Below, piece by piece: positions 1-7,575 of a stretch of 22,021 nt of DNA (position 1 is the stretch's first letter; every line of letters starts with the position of its first letter). Origin of the DNA: Bordetella parapertussis (lineage in GTDB: Bacteria > Pseudomonadota > Gammaproteobacteria > Burkholderiales > Burkholderiaceae_A). The DNA lies in the NCBI GenBank assembly GCA_945877235.1, contig CAMCRF010000018.1:1-22021 (forward strand), read 5' to 3'. A model generated the notes under the pieces. It made no database searches. It had not been told where the DNA came from and was given only the letters and a program-made list of their open reading frames with translations. The translations under genes and the position numbers were made by a program.

Positions 1-146
1 AGGGGGCCTGCAGCACCGAAGGCTGCTCCCTGAACCGAGGGTTCAGGTGGGCGAGGTCAGAACGGTTTCGGGTTCATCCGACGAGGGACGCTCACGCCCA
101 CCGCACAATTTCCAAGCCCTGCACACAATTATTGGTTCAGAGAAAT
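1..146 (-). ncRNA. ssrS: 6S RNA (partial, 3' end beyond window)
   Basis: Putative 6S RNA, the regulator that binds the housekeeping RNA polymerase holoenzyme by mimicking an open promoter. Read on the minus strand, the 5' part starts near 146 with ATTTCTCTGAACC, close to the E. coli 6S start. Long-range pairing is visible: CGCCCAC (95-101) with GTGGGCG (47-53), and GGGCCTG (4-10) with the AAGCCC stretch near 114-119. Hairpins lie at 29-47 (CCTGAACC arms, like the E. coli CCTTGAACC hairpin) and 10-26 (GCAGC arms with a CTTCGGT-type loop). It lies about 25 bases downstream of gph, so it may be co-transcribed and processed or have its own promoter. The 3' closing strand falls outside the window. 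The exact 5' end is inferred. Confidence 0.62.
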
Positions 147-170
147 AAGACCCCCGAGCCACAGGCGTTT

Positions 171-902
171 TCAGGATATCAGAAGGGCATGGAGTTCAGC
201 ACTGTTTTTAGCAAGGGCATCAGCGCCCCAGTCGTCGACGGGACGTTCGCTTGAACAAAAGCCAAAGGCAGCCGCAATGGTGTGGCAGCCCGCGTGATAG
301 CCACTGAGGATGTCACGGTAGTCGTCACCGATGTAGACCACTGATTCGGGCTTCAAGCCCAGTCGCTCGCACGCGAATCGAAGCGGTTCTGGGTGAGGCT
401 TGGGAAAGGCTGTCGTGTCCCCCGACACACAGATCGCCATGCGCTGCTCAAGCCCCAGTGCCCTGACCAATGGTTGGGTGAATCGCTCGAACTTATTGGT
501 GACCACTCCCCAGGGCACCCCAAGTCGTTCGAGGTCGTTGACGATGGGCTCAAGTCCGTCCATAAATTGAGTCTGCACTGCCAGAGCAGATTCGTATCGT
601 TGGAGAAACTCCTCTTTGAGCGGCTCGAACTCCGGGGTGTTCCACTCGACACCGAATGCCTTTTGAATTAGGCCTCTCGCGCCCCGCGAGGCACATGGGC
701 GCAGCTCTGCAATGGGAAGGGGGTCGAGGCCGCGTGCACTACGCATGGCGTTGGCAGCACCCCCGAGGTCTGCAGCCGTGTCGAGTAATGTGCCGTCGAG
801 GTCGAACAACACGGCGCGCTGTGCTTGTTGCGACCAAACGGCCTTCCAGTTGCTGCGCGGCGTGGGGTGAGAGAGCTGATCCGCGAGGAGGTCGGGGTTC
901 AT
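171..902 (-). CDS. gph: Phosphoglycolate phosphatase (HAD family)
   Basis: 243-aa HAD-superfamily hydrolase, expected to dephosphorylate 2-phosphoglycolate in the cytoplasm. The four HAD motifs are visible: motif [10 protein letters not shown] (nucleophile Asp34 and Asp36), motif II VVTNK, the motif III lysine in FPKPHPEP, and motif [10 protein letters not shown]. The cap insertion after motif I has the length usual for Gph. About 28 residues precede motif I, longer than in many Gph proteins, but the ATG at 902 overlaps the ubiG stop by 4 bases (ATGA), which supports it by translational coupling. It is the last gene of the four-gene operon with ubiG, the OmpA-like gene and the FAD oxidase. 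Substrates other than phosphoglycolate are possible; this gene is often called gph beside ubiG in Burkholderiales. Confidence 0.88.
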   Translation of the reverse strand: MNPDLLADQLSHPTPRSNWKAVWSQQAQRAVLFDLDGTLLDTAADLGGAANAMRSARGLDPLPIAELRPCASRGARGLIQKAFGVEWNTPEFEPLKEEFLQRYESALAVQTQFMDGLEPIVNDLERLGVPWGVVTNKFERFTQPLVRALGLEQRMAICVSGDTTAFPKPHPEPLRFACERLGLKPESVVYIGDDYRDILSGYHAGCHTIAAAFGFCSSERPVDDWGADALAKNSAELHALLIS

Positions 903-1603
903 GCTTTGCGAAACGCCATAAGGTAGTTCACGTCAGTGTCGCGGCCCAGAGCATAGACCTGTGTTATCGGGTTGTAGGTCATACCGATGAGCTCGACGAG
1001 TTCTAGTCCTGCATTGCGCGCAGCCCGCCCAAGCTCAGAGGGCTTGATGAACTTGCTGTACTCGTGCGTGCCGCGTGGCAAGAGGCGCAACACATACTCC
1101 GCCCCCACGATGGCAAAGAGAAAGCTTTTTGGGTTGCGGTTGAGCGTTGAGAACACCACCCAAGCGCCAGGTTTTGCAAGTTTTGCGCAGGCCTCGACAA
1201 CGGATTGAGGTTCGGGGACGTGCTCGAGCATTTCCATACAGGTCACCACGTCGAACTGTTCGGCCTCACGTTGAGCCATGTCCTCGGTCGAAATCTGCTC
1301 GTATCGAACTGTCACGCCAGATTCGAGCCCGTGGAGCTGTGCGACCTTGAGACTCTTTTCCGCCAGGTCGATACCCGTGACGTTGGCGCCCTTTCGCGCC
1401 ATGGCCTCCGCAAGAATGCCACCGCCACAGCCCACGTCGATCACATGCTTTCCCTGCAGAGGAGAGAGCCCGTCAATCCACTCTAGCCGTAAGGGGTTGA
1501 TCTGGTGCAGTGGCTTAAATTCGCTGGTGGGATCCCACCAGCGGCTGGCGAGTGCGCTGAATTTCTCCAGCTCAGCCGGATCGAAGTTGCTGTTCCCACT
1601 CAT
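899..1603 (-). CDS. ubiG: Ubiquinone biosynthesis O-methyltransferase UbiG
   Basis: 234-aa class I SAM-dependent methyltransferase that carries out the two O-methylations of ubiquinone synthesis. The N-terminus [13 protein letters not shown] is characteristic of UbiG. SAM motif I is VIDVGCGGG (about residues 54-62), followed by the acidic residue in GIDL, and the post-I region has [11 protein letters not shown]. Length matches the family (about 230-240 aa). The start ATG at 1603 overlaps the stop of the upstream OmpA-like gene by 4 bases, and its own stop overlaps gph by 4 bases, so expression is probably coupled along the operon. Coupling of a quinone-pathway gene to an FAD-linked dehydrogenase that feeds the quinone pool is functionally plausible, but that link is inference. 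Confidence 0.95.
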   Translation of the reverse strand: MSGNSNFDPAELEKFSALASRWWDPTSEFKPLHQINPLRLEWIDGLSPLQGKHVIDVGCGGGILAEAMARKGANVTGIDLAEKSLKVAQLHGLESGVTVRYEQISTEDMAQREAEQFDVVTCMEMLEHVPEPQSVVEACAKLAKPGAWVVFSTLNRNPKSFLFAIVGAEYVLRLLPRGTHEYSKFIKPSELGRAARNAGLELVELIGMTYNPITQVYALGRDTDVNYLMAFRKA

Positions 1604-2280
1604 TTGCTGAGACGACTCCCAAGCAATTCAACCTCGACCCGACGATTCTGAGCCCGGCCTTCGCGGGTCCTATTGGTGGCGATGGGTTTATCTTCTCCGA
1701 AGGACTCCGTCACGATGACCGCGGGCGAGATGCCTTGGGAAACCAGGAAAGCCTTGACTGCATCTGCCCGGCGCTCGGAGAGCTTTTGGTTGTATTGCTG
1801 CGTGCCCACAGCGTCTGTGTGTCCTTCCACGCGCACCTGTTCGATGGTGGCGCCGCGCGCCTGATCGGTCATGGCTTTGAGAGCGGCCTCACCCTGGGGC
1901 TTGAGTGTGCTTCTGTCGAAGTCAAACAGGGTGTCTGCGCTGAGTTTAAGTGCCTGTGGCGTAGGTGCAACCAGGGGAATTTGCGGTCCTGGTGGAAGCG
2001 TTGCCTTGGGTGCGGGTGCAGGCGCAGCCTCGACGGCCTTGGGTACAGGTGCGGGGGCTGGCTTTTTGATGAGTTGGGGATCGCAGTCGGCTGTGGCGAG
2101 CGCAGCTGTGAAATACCCCGCACGAACGCATTGTCCGGATCCGTCACGCACAACAACCCCCTGGCTGTCGCGCCAATAGGCGCTTCCAGGCTTTGGCTCG
2201 GGAGCGCTCGCGAGCGCATGCGAGGTACAGAGGCTCAGGAGTCCTGCTAGCAATACACGCGTTGGATGTGGCAGGTTCAT
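1600..2280 (-). CDS. OmpA-family outer membrane / peptidoglycan-binding protein
   Basis: 226-aa exported protein. A signal peptide covers about residues 1-25, with LALASA-type small residues at the cleavage region. A short Cys-containing segment (residues 30-70, [19 protein letters not shown]) resembles the repeat found at the start of many betaproteobacterial OmpA proteins. A Pro/Ala-rich linker (about 73-110) follows. The OmpA C-terminal domain (about 112-220) shows [19 protein letters not shown], the LSERRA segment and NRRVEVEL, which hold the peptidoglycan-contacting Asp and Arg. No eight-strand beta barrel precedes it, so it is probably periplasmic and anchors to peptidoglycan rather than forming a pore. 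It overlaps the genes on both sides by 4 bases. Confidence 0.88.
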   Translation of the reverse strand: MNLPHPTRVLLAGLLSLCTSHALASAPEPKPGSAYWRDSQGVVVRDGSGQCVRAGYFTAALATADCDPQLIKKPAPAPVPKAVEAAPAPAPKATLPPGPQIPLVAPTPQALKLSADTLFDFDRSTLKPQGEAALKAMTDQARGATIEQVRVEGHTDAVGTQQYNQKLSERRADAVKAFLVSQGISPAVIVTESFGEDKPIATNRTREGRAQNRRVEVELLGSRLSK

Positions 2281-3728
2281 GTTGAGAGCACCTTATTCGG
2301 ATTGAAGAGGTTTTGAGGGTCCAGAGCGGTTTTGATCTGTCGCATCAGCCCTAGTTCCAGTTTACTCTTGAGCCGCGCAGCCTCGTCACGCCTGAGTTGT
2401 CCCAATCCGTGTTCTGCACTGATGGACCCAGACATGGCATTGACCTGGTCGTGCACGCAGATGCGAATTGCATCTTCATGGGTGTTGACGTAGTCCGCGA
2501 AGACTGCATGTCGTTGTGCCCGATCGAGGCCGCTGCCGAGCGCCTCGGGCACTGCAATATTGAAGTGCAGGTTCCCGTCGCCCAGGTGTCCGAAGTTCGA
2601 TAGGCGAAGCCCTGGCCATTGGCTTTGCAGGTCGACCTTCATGCGATCGCAGAACGCTGCAATGGCGGAGATGGGCAGTGAGATGTCGAACTTCACCTGA
2701 GGCCCGTCCTCAGCGCCAGCGAACGTAATGTGCTCTCGCAGATCCCAGAAGGACTGAGCCTGGGAGAGACTCTGGGCCACGATGGCGTCACTGACGAGGC
2801 CCTCTTCAATTGCATCGGAGAGCACCTGCTCGAGTTGAACCCGGCCCTCTGCCTCTGATCGTGGATGGGAGATTTCAAGCAGCACACAGCAGTCCTGTTC
2901 GGTGCCGAGCGTGCTGGGCTTGGCAAACTGAGGAAAGTAGACGCTGACCGGCTGCATGGACTCAGGGGTCATGAACTCAAAGCCCGTCAGGTTGGCGTCG
3001 CATTGCGCTTGCGCACGTTGAAGCAGCTGAACTGCTGTCTGAGCGTTGGGTACACAGGCGAGGGCTGTGACCTGTGCGGCGGGCTTGGGGTGAAGGGCGA
3101 GCACCGCACCCGTGATGATGCCCAGCGTCCCCTCCGCGCCAATAAAGAGATCTTTCAGGCTGTAGCCGGTGTTGTCTTTTCGCAGGCCACGTAACCCATT
3201 CCAGATTTCCCCCGAGGGCGTGACCACCTCAAGGCCAAGGCAGAGCGCGCGGGCGTTCCCGTAGCGCAGCACGGCCGTGCCGCCTGCGTTGGTGGAGAGG
3301 TTGCCGCCAATGGTGGCTGTGCCCTTAGCAGTGAGGCTTAACGGAAAGAGGAGGTCATGTTGGTCTGCGGCCTCGTGCACGGACTGCATGGTCACTCCCG
3401 CATCGACTGTTATGGTCTTGTTCTCGGGGTCAACGGATCGAATCCGGTTCATCCGCGAGAGGTTAAGGATCAACTGACGGCCAGAGGCGTCGGGCGTTGC
3501 ACCTCCAGAGAGACCTGTATTGCCACCCTGCGGCACGATGGGCACCTTGTGCTCGCAGGCAAGCCCCACGAGCGATGCCACCTCTTGGGTGGATCTTGGA
3601 AAAAAAACACCGAGTGTCTTGCCCTTGAACTTGTTACGCCAGTCTTGGCAATAGGGCGCTGCATCGTCCCCAAGGGACAAGGGGATATTCGGGTGACGCA
3701 CCGTGACAATATCAATAAAAGATCGCAT
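2277..3728 (-). CDS. FAD-linked oxidase, D-2-hydroxyacid dehydrogenase type (GlcD / D-2-HGDH family)
   Basis: 483-aa flavoprotein of the PCMH-type FAD-binding superfamily. The FAD-binding domain (about residues 35-220) has VPIVPQGGNTGLSGG, the pyrophosphate-binding segment, and later GGNLSTNAGG and IGAEGTLGIITG. The C-terminal catalytic domain contains FGHLGDGNLHFN, which supplies metal-binding His and Asp, and SAEHGLGQLRRDE. These fit D-2-hydroxyglutarate or D-lactate dehydrogenases that pass electrons to ETF or quinones. The exact substrate cannot be read from sequence. The ATG at 3728 has a GGAG ribosome site seven bases upstream. It is the first gene of the coupled operon with the OmpA-like gene, ubiG and gph, and its start overlaps that of the divergent membrane-protein gene. 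Confidence 0.88.
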   Translation of the reverse strand: MRSFIDIVTVRHPNIPLSLGDDAAPYCQDWRNKFKGKTLGVFFPRSTQEVASLVGLACEHKVPIVPQGGNTGLSGGATPDASGRQLILNLSRMNRIRSVDPENKTITVDAGVTMQSVHEAADQHDLLFPLSLTAKGTATIGGNLSTNAGGTAVLRYGNARALCLGLEVVTPSGEIWNGLRGLRKDNTGYSLKDLFIGAEGTLGIITGAVLALHPKPAAQVTALACVPNAQTAVQLLQRAQAQCDANLTGFEFMTPESMQPVSVYFPQFAKPSTLGTEQDCCVLLEISHPRSEAEGRVQLEQVLSDAIEEGLVSDAIVAQSLSQAQSFWDLREHITFAGAEDGPQVKFDISLPISAIAAFCDRMKVDLQSQWPGLRLSNFGHLGDGNLHFNIAVPEALGSGLDRAQRHAVFADYVNTHEDAIRICVHDQVNAMSGSISAEHGLGQLRRDEAARLKSKLELGLMRQIKTALDPQNLFNPNKVLST

Positions 3729-4302
3729 GATGAACTCCGTGCAAGTCTTCCTACCTAAATGGCCATCTTCGCATGGGAGTCTCTGGGTCCTCGGGATCGC
3801 CCTCGCTTACATTGTGGTCTGGTGGCTGAATTCACTGGCCCCCGCGTTTCTGGAGGTGGTCGAGGATCGGGTGTCGCTGATTCACCTGCCAGCCTTCATT
3901 CGGGTTGCGGCCGTCATGATTGGCGGATTTGCAGGCTGGCTGGGTATTTGGCTGGGCTCAGTCGTTCTGTCGCTTCAAGTCGTGGGCGATGCACCCTCGG
4001 TGGCCGTATTGCACGCGTCTGCCACAACGCTCTCAGTCGGGGTGGCTGCTGTCGTGGTGGCGACCTTCCTCGGCAAGCGCTCAGGCTGCCTAAACTCCAT
4101 CAACCTCAAGAGCATGCTGCTCACGGCTACGGCAGCGGCGCTGCTCAATGCAGTTTTGCACAGCTGGGTGTGGGCGGCGCAGGCAGTGACACTCACCCAG
4201 GCGCAGTTCTGGATGATGGTGGCCGGGGACCTCGGCGGAGTGGCCCTGGGCTATTTGATCCTGCGCTGGGCTGTGCGGCTTTTTAAAAGACGCTCGCCCT
4301 AA
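3727..4302 (+). CDS. Polytopic inner-membrane protein, unknown function
   Basis: About 191 aa from the first of two adjacent ATGs (3727, 3730). An extension to 3703 is possible but would run into the divergent oxidase gene. The sequence is strongly hydrophobic, with about five predicted membrane helices: around WVLGIALAYIVVWW, IRVAAVMIGGFAGWLGIWLG, ATTLSVGVAAVVVATFLG, LLTATAAALLNAVLHSW and LGGVALGYLILRWAV. It ends with a basic tail (LFKRRSP). The general look recalls membrane-embedded sensory domains such as MASE1, without any signalling output domain attached. That similarity is impression only, and no function is assigned. It is followed 20 bases later by another plus-strand membrane gene, so the two may be co-transcribed. 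The start codon overlaps the oppositely oriented oxidase start (CATG). Confidence 0.7.
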   Translation: MMNSVQVFLPKWPSSHGSLWVLGIALAYIVVWWLNSLAPAFLEVVEDRVSLIHLPAFIRVAAVMIGGFAGWLGIWLGSVVLSLQVVGDAPSVAVLHASATTLSVGVAAVVVATFLGKRSGCLNSINLKSMLLTATAAALLNAVLHSWVWAAQAVTLTQAQFWMMVAGDLGGVALGYLILRWAVRLFKRRSP

Positions 4303-4322
4303 GCTGTGCAACACTTGCGCCC

Positions 4323-4934
4323 ATGACGATGGAGCCCCGCACCCTCGAGGAACTCAGCCGAGAACGGCACAATACCCACGTACAGCATGAGGAGCCGCCC
4401 GAAGGAGGCGCCCTCTCCATGCTGAACCCGCCTGCCCAGCCTCAGCCGCCCGAGTCACCCGTTGCGACGCGGCCATCGTTGTGGAATCGGTTTCGACCCG
4501 TCTTGCAGGCGGTGAGGGGGACTAGCCGAAGTGGCCTGATCGCAGCGGGGGCCCTGTCCTTTTTCGGCGGTGTGGTGCTCATGAGCGATTCAGTCCGAGA
4601 GGGCTATAAGGCGTTTTTGAGCGCGGTTACGCCACCTCCTGCCCAGCTCTCGGTTCTGGTTACGCTCAAGAATGAGTGCCCTTATGCGGACGAGGCTTTC
4701 ATGGCTCAAGTCCTGCCCAGCGGCGACAGCGCAGAGTTTGTTCAAAAGAAGGCAAGGGTGGTGGCACTGGATGGCCAGCGCGTGCAGGTGGTTGCCAATA
4801 GCCGCTACCCGGGCTTTCATTTTGAGAGCAAGTGGGAGCCTGTGGCGCCCGAGGTCACGATCATTGCAAACTGCGACAGCCCAGAGGAACGACTGCGCGC
4901 AACCGCAGAGTCGATTCGCAACAGCCTTAAGTAG
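4323..4934 (+). CDS. Single-pass membrane protein, unknown function
   Basis: 203-aa protein not recognised as any named family. The N-terminal third is acidic, then Pro/Gln-rich (about residues 1-55), and probably cytoplasmic. One membrane helix lies near residues 71-90 (GLIAAGALSFFGGVVLM). The C-terminal part (about 105-203) is a soluble, probably periplasmic domain with two cysteines (LKNECPYAD and IIANCDSP) that could pair. The topology is like small sensor or anti-sigma-type proteins, but nothing else supports such a role. It starts 20 bases after the preceding membrane gene and its 3' end overlaps the convergent RidA gene by 8 bases. An internal ATG two codons later (4329) is an alternative start; no clear ribosome site favours either. 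Confidence 0.6.
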   Translation: MTMEPRTLEELSRERHNTHVQHEEPPEGGALSMLNPPAQPQPPESPVATRPSLWNRFRPVLQAVRGTSRSGLIAAGALSFFGGVVLMSDSVREGYKAFLSAVTPPPAQLSVLVTLKNECPYADEAFMAQVLPSGDSAEFVQKKARVVALDGQRVQVVANSRYPGFHFESKWEPVAPEVTIIANCDSPEERLRATAESIRNSLK

Positions 4935-5394
4935 CAAGCTCCGCAACCATCTCAATCTCCACGCAGGCACCCAGCGGAATCTGAACCGCTCCGAAAGCAC
5001 TGCGTGCATGGCTACCGACTTCTGGGCCAAAGACTTCAGAGATAAGCAGGCTGCAGCCGTTGATGACCAGATGCTGATCTGTGAACGTTGAGGTCGAGTT
5101 CACCAAGCCCATGAGTTTCACAATGCGCTTGACCTTTCGAAGGTCCCCACCCGCTGCGACCTGAAGTGTTCCCATGAGGTCAATGGCGACTGCGCGCGCT
5201 GCGGCTTGGCCGTCCTCCAATGAGAGACCTGCTCCCAGCTGACCGGCCCATGGCTTTCCATGTTGTTTGGCAATGTGCCCAGAGAGAAAAATCAGTGAGC
5301 CCGATTGAACAAAAGGCAGGTAGGCGGCCGCGGGAATGGAGACCGGGGGAAGGGAAATGCCAAGTTCTGCGAGCTTGTCATAAGGGTTGTGCAT
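4927..5394 (-). CDS. RidA (YjgF/YER057c/UK114) family protein
   Basis: 155 aa from the ATG at 5394. The upstream ATG at 5406 would add MVDF, but the GGTGG before 5394 favours the shorter form. RidA proteins are small cytoplasmic trimers, the best studied of which hydrolyse 2-aminoacrylate and other enamine/imine intermediates. The fold is visible in FVQSGSLIFLSGHIA, in LMGTLQVAAGG-KVKRIVKLMGLVNST, and in the C-terminal GSHARSAFGAVQIPLGACVEIEMVAEL. The Arg in the last motif corresponds to the conserved carboxylate-binding arginine. The slightly longer form (about 150 aa, with an N-terminal NPYDKLAELGI segment) is a known subgroup of less certain activity. Its start lies 21 bases from egtD on the other strand, so the two probably share a regulatory region; whether it works with the selenoneine genes is unknown. 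Confidence 0.85.
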   Translation of the reverse strand: MHNPYDKLAELGISLPPVSIPAAAYLPFVQSGSLIFLSGHIAKQHGKPWAGQLGAGLSLEDGQAAARAVAIDLMGTLQVAAGGDLRKVKRIVKLMGLVNSTSTFTDQHLVINGCSLLISEVFGPEVGSHARSAFGAVQIPLGACVEIEMVAELAT

Positions 5395-5415
5395 GAAGTC
5401 CACCATAATGGGTAC

Positions 5416-6405
5416 ATGAAACTTCGCATTGAACAGGTGAATACCGCCTCAGAGCAAGCGATTCAGCATGAGCTCACCGTTGGGCTGTTGTCTGAGCAGG
5501 CTTTAATCTCTCCTAAGTACCTATACGACGACTTGGGCTCTCGGCTTTTTGAGGCTATTACGGCGCTGCCAGAGTACACACCCTGCAGAGATGAGCGGGC
5601 GCTCTTTGATGACACTATCGAAGATATCTTGCATGGCGTACCTAGGGGCGCAGCGCTTATTGACTTGGGCGCAGGGAGTTGCAGAAAAGGAGCCATGCTC
5701 CTCAATCCGCTTGAGACCAGCCATTATGTAGCGATCGATATCTCCACCACGTTTCTGCAGGGATCTCTTGAATTGATTGCGCGAGATGCGCCCCGAACGC
5801 AGATGACCGGACTTGGACTGGATTTTTCAGAGGGACTTCCGCTTGGGTTGCTGGATCCCTTCATTGAGGACAGCGGTCAACGCATTTTTTTCTATGCTGG
5901 TTCCAGCATTGGCAACTTTCACCCAGGGGAGGCAAAGGGTTTTCTCTCGGGTCTTGCCAGAGAGCATGCTGCTGATGTCCTTTTGATTGGCGTGGATTTG
6001 GTCCGAGACGTCTCTGAGCTTGAGCTGGCCTATGACGACCCACTCGGCGTAACCGCGGCATTTAATCGGAACCTGCTTTTGCATTTGAACCAGCGCCTTG
6101 GGACGAACTTTAATCTCTCGGACTGGAGGCATCGGGCACTTTTCAATCAAGACCACAGTCGGATTGAGATGCACCTTGTTGCCCAATCGTCAACGGAGGT
6201 AAGGTGGGGTGCACATGCAAGGCGGTTCGTGCAAGGTGAGTGCATTCATACGGAAAACTCATACAAATACACACCCCAGACATTCCAGTCACTCCTTGAA
6301 TCGTCGGGCTACGCTCGAGTGCGAGCAACGATCCATCCCAGTGGCCGATATGCGATCTATACGGCCTTTACCGAGCGAAACCCCGCGAAGACATCGGTCC
6401 GATAG
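5416..6405 (+). CDS. egtD: L-histidine N-alpha-methyltransferase EgtD (hercynine synthase)
   Basis: 329 aa from the ATG at 5416. EgtD uses three SAM molecules to trimethylate the alpha-amino group of histidine, giving hercynine, the betaine precursor of ergothioneine and selenoneine. Family signatures are KYLYDDLGSRLFEAITALPE followed by YTPCRDE (about residues 34-60), the SAM motif LIDLGAGSCRKG (81-92), FFYAGSSIGNF, and LLIGVDLVRD. The length matches actinobacterial EgtD (about 320 aa). The reading frame is open upstream to 5305, but that extension runs antisense through ridA and matches nothing in EgtD, so 5416 is chosen. Its 3' end overlaps the convergent senA gene by 49 bases. No EgtA, EgtC or EgtE is present in the window, so hercynine is probably passed to SenA. 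Confidence 0.93.
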   Translation: MKLRIEQVNTASEQAIQHELTVGLLSEQALISPKYLYDDLGSRLFEAITALPEYTPCRDERALFDDTIEDILHGVPRGAALIDLGAGSCRKGAMLLNPLETSHYVAIDISTTFLQGSLELIARDAPRTQMTGLGLDFSEGLPLGLLDPFIEDSGQRIFFYAGSSIGNFHPGEAKGFLSGLAREHAADVLLIGVDLVRDVSELELAYDDPLGVTAAFNRNLLLHLNQRLGTNFNLSDWRHRALFNQDHSRIEMHLVAQSSTEVRWGAHARRFVQGECIHTENSYKYTPQTFQSLLESSGYARVRATIHPSGRYAIYTAFTERNPAKTSVR

Positions 6406-7553
6406 GGCTTGTAGAAATTTCGGAACCTCGCGTCCTTGAGAAGCGGGTTGGTGATCCAGCTACAGCCCTTGAGCACCCGATGGTCGCCAAACCAAGGGGC
6501 GGAGTACTCTCTATAAGGGTGTGAGGAAAAGCCTTCGAAGGGCAGAAAGGGGTCAGACGTCCACTCCCAAACGCGGCCCCACTGCATGCCTGCCCGCGCC
6601 CCCGCCAGCCACTCGCCCTCTGTTGGGAGCCGACGGCCAGACCACTTGCACCATGCCTCAGCTTCGTGAGCACAGACCAGCATCATGGGGGTCTGCTCTG
6701 GAATGATGACCCACTCACCCTGCCATTGACGCCGCAAATGTTGGCCATCGTGCATGAGTTGCTTGGGTCCGCTCGCGTTGTGCGTCTGGCGCCACACCCA
6801 ACCGTCCTCGCTCCAGAGCCGAGCATCCTCATAGCCGCCGTCGCTGACAAAGCCCCAGTACTGACCATGGGTTACGGGATGTAGGTCGATCTCGCAGGTC
6901 TCGACATGGAAGCGCGCTCGGCCCCCCTCGTTATCAAACCAGAAGCTACGGGTATCAGGTTCTTGGCAGATGCTCTGGGCTGCCACGGTCAGGCGGCCCT
7001 CTGAGATGGATGGCGCATCGAAGAGGTCAGTGAGTTGTCGTCCGGGCAAGGCAAGGCCCAGATTGACGCCAGTCATGCGAAAAGCCTCTGCGTGCATGAG
7101 TTCATGCGCAAGCGATAGGCGATGAAAGTAAGGATCAAGGCCTGCTTGCGTGTCTTGGGTGAGTGCCTTCAACGTCGCCTCGTGCGACACCTCTAACCCC
7201 TTTGTAATCAAGCCTTGAGTGAGTTCGGGGAGATCCCATCGCTTGCTGTGGGCAAGTACTGCTGAGTTGAAAATCTCATCGACCAGCCCTGAATCGCTCG
7301 TTTGATGGCCACCACCTGACGCTAATACACCCCGTGCGCGGTGCTGATTGCGCATGGTCCAGTATTCGTTAAACCATGCCACGTGACCAAATTCCCAGAG
7401 TGGAGGATTGACGGACTCTAGCTTCGGTACGTGCCCAAGCGCGTGCTCCACGCCAGTCATCAGGGATTCGAAGAGGCTCACCGTCATGGTGTGCGCCTCT
7501 ATACGTGCATCAGACAGATTCTGCCCTTGCAGGGTTCTCAGTGAAAGTGCCAT
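6357..7553 (-). CDS. senA: Selenoneine synthase SenA (EgtB-like non-heme iron enzyme)
   Basis: 398 aa from the ATG at 7553. SenA joins hercynine to a selenosugar oxidatively and the selenoxide then breaks down to selenoneine; its relatives EgtB and OvoA form C-S bonds. An N-terminal DinB_2-like domain carries the iron ligands: His57 in NPPLWEFGHVAWFNEYW, which resembles the signature of the EgtB subgroup found beside selD, and His150/His154 in AHELMHAEAF (HxxxHxE). The C-terminal FGE-sulfatase domain shows EVCEIDLHPVTHGQYWGF-like elements, RRLPTEGEWLAGARAG, WGRVWEWTSDPF and the terminal DVFAGFRSV. Between selD- and glycosyltransferase-type genes, SenA is preferred over EgtB. A longer form from 7577 (MRTIYTLF...) is possible but would overlap senB. 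No clear ribosome site is seen for either start. Confidence 0.86.
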   Translation of the reverse strand: MALSLRTLQGQNLSDARIEAHTMTVSLFESLMTGVEHALGHVPKLESVNPPLWEFGHVAWFNEYWTMRNQHRARGVLASGGGHQTSDSGLVDEIFNSAVLAHSKRWDLPELTQGLITKGLEVSHEATLKALTQDTQAGLDPYFHRLSLAHELMHAEAFRMTGVNLGLALPGRQLTDLFDAPSISEGRLTVAAQSICQEPDTRSFWFDNEGGRARFHVETCEIDLHPVTHGQYWGFVSDGGYEDARLWSEDGWVWRQTHNASGPKQLMHDGQHLRRQWQGEWVIIPEQTPMMLVCAHEAEAWCKWSGRRLPTEGEWLAGARAGMQWGRVWEWTSDPFLPFEGFSSHPYREYSAPWFGDHRVLKGCSWITNPLLKDARFRNFYKPYRTDVFAGFRSVKAV

Positions 7554-7575
7554 GAAGAGAGTGTAGATTGTGCGC

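Noticed and set aside
5305..5415. Longer N-terminus for EgtD from an upstream ATG
   Set aside because: The extra 37 residues run antisense through ridA, are low in family likeness, and EgtD signatures fit a start at 5416.
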